A stretch of DNA of 6,324 nucleotides from Oscillospiraceae bacterium (GTDB lineage: Bacteria > Bacillota_A > Clostridia > Oscillospirales > Acutalibacteraceae), in NCBI GenBank assembly GCA_003519645.1, contig DOWI01000449.1, positions 3,327-9,650 of the forward strand. Direction: 5' to 3'. Of this stretch, positions 5,919-6,324 are shown one piece after another; within the stretch, counting starts at the first letter, position 1; every line of letters starts with the position of its first letter. A program made the translations under genes and the position numbers. A model generated the notes under the pieces. The model saw only the letters and a program-made list of their open reading frames with translations. It did no database searches and had not been told where the DNA came from.

Positions 5919-6177
5919 CGGCTATCACGATTTCAACCAAATCGTAAGCGACCAGATCATCATACTGCTCAAAATAGCCCATTGCAAAACCAATTATAGC
6001 TTTATTGCATACAAAAATCATACAATAGGAATCTTCTCTGCTCCACACTTGATGGATGCGCTTATAGACGGTTCTATCCGTCCAAACGCCGCTTTCCCGG
6101 CCATTGTAATAATCCATATAAATAGGAAGAACTTTCTCAATATCCGTTTCTTTTATTTTTCTGTATACGATTTCCAA
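5860..6177 (-). pseudogene. GNAT-family acetyltransferase, truncated at the acetyl-CoA binding motif
   Basis: The N-terminal half of a GNAT fold is clear: EIVYRKIKETDIEKVLPIYM, then VYKRIHQVW, CMIFVCNKAIIGFAMGYFEQ, and DLVEIVIAGEYQNKGI. The last part is the start of motif A, where the Q/RxxGxG/A pyrophosphate loop should follow. Instead the frame runs into VOC-gene DNA read out of frame and ends at 5860. The chosen start is TTG 6175-6177 with a GGAG about 11 bases upstream; an in-frame GTG at 6235-6237 would add 20 unconvincing residues and has no ribosome binding site. The product lacks motifs A (second half) and B, so it should not bind acetyl-CoA. It overlaps the VOC frame by 59 bp because both share the junction. 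Confidence 0.75.
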
Positions 6178-6237
6178 ATTCCAAGCATCTCCAGACAGAG
6201 TAACTTTATTGATATTGCTTAAAAAGCCTCGAAACAC

Positions 6238-6324
6238 GAACGTAATAGGTGCTGGGGCAGAACGCTAAAATAGTTCGCATTTTATTACTGGTGATTTCAC
6301 GCCGGTCTGCACAACCGAATTTAT
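6238..6324. other. window end, no recognisable feature
   Basis: On the - strand one frame stays open from the window edge to past 6238, but its translation is not recognised. No promoter for the GNAT remnant is convincing. Moderately GC-rich bases at 6285-6320 suggest another short fragment of different origin. Confidence 0.4.

Noticed and set aside
2443..6237. Integron-like cassette array (same-strand methyltransferases, GNAT, VOC and small genes with structured spacers).
   Set aside because: No attC-type R/L core sites were found in the spacers, the methyltransferases and the small gene each have their own promoter or ribosome binding site, and the recombinase remnant does not look like an integron integrase.
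6238..6324. Possible IS3-type transposase fragment on the - strand (STYY followed by basic residues).
   Set aside because: The resemblance is a handful of residues in one frame, with no supporting upstream or downstream motif.
1..6324. CRISPR array, tRNA or rRNA genes.
   Set aside because: No regularly spaced repeats and no tRNA- or rRNA-like sequence were seen on either strand.

Overview
The window looks like a variable, decaying stretch of a low-to-moderate GC Firmicutes chromosome, most likely a clostridium of the Ruminococcaceae/Oscillospiraceae type. The basis is AT-rich DNA, strong AGGAGG-type ribosome binding sites, an IS256-type transposase remnant, and a tyrosine recombinase remnant whose C-terminal wording is familiar from clostridial integrases. 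This assignment is inference; no rRNA or marker gene is present.

Layout. The left end (1-825, + strand, clearly richer in GC) is the 3' two thirds of an N-acylglucosamine 2-epimerase family sugar isomerase, cut by the window edge. After a 332-bp spacer with no recognisable gene, every apparently intact gene lies on the - strand: a MYG1/UPF0160-family DHH-type hydrolase (1158-2003) and two unrelated class I SAM-dependent methyltransferases (2443-3201 and 3838-4596). A small unrecognised gene that appears frameshifted (3357-3709) lies between the methyltransferases. These genes are separated by 100-440 bp, and three have a good Shine-Dalgarno of their own. They look like separately transcribed units rather than an operon.

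Between and beyond them lie remains of older genes: a frameshifted and deleted C-terminal piece of a tyrosine recombinase (about 2062-2351, +); a short orphan coding fragment (4871-5062, -) beside a strong terminator that has no gene to terminate (4827-4865, +); the C-terminal 125 codons of an IS256-family transposase with an in-frame TAG (5119-5496, -); and a deletion junction that joins the N-terminal half of a GNAT acetyltransferase to the body of a glyoxalase/VOC protein in a different frame (5571-6177, -).

No common pathway is evident. The intact genes are small-molecule or nucleic-acid modifying enzymes typical of accessory cargo, and the broken ones record mobile-element traffic followed by deletion. 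I found no convincing new multi-gene system; the most informative content is the set of unannotated pseudogenes and the GNAT-VOC junction.
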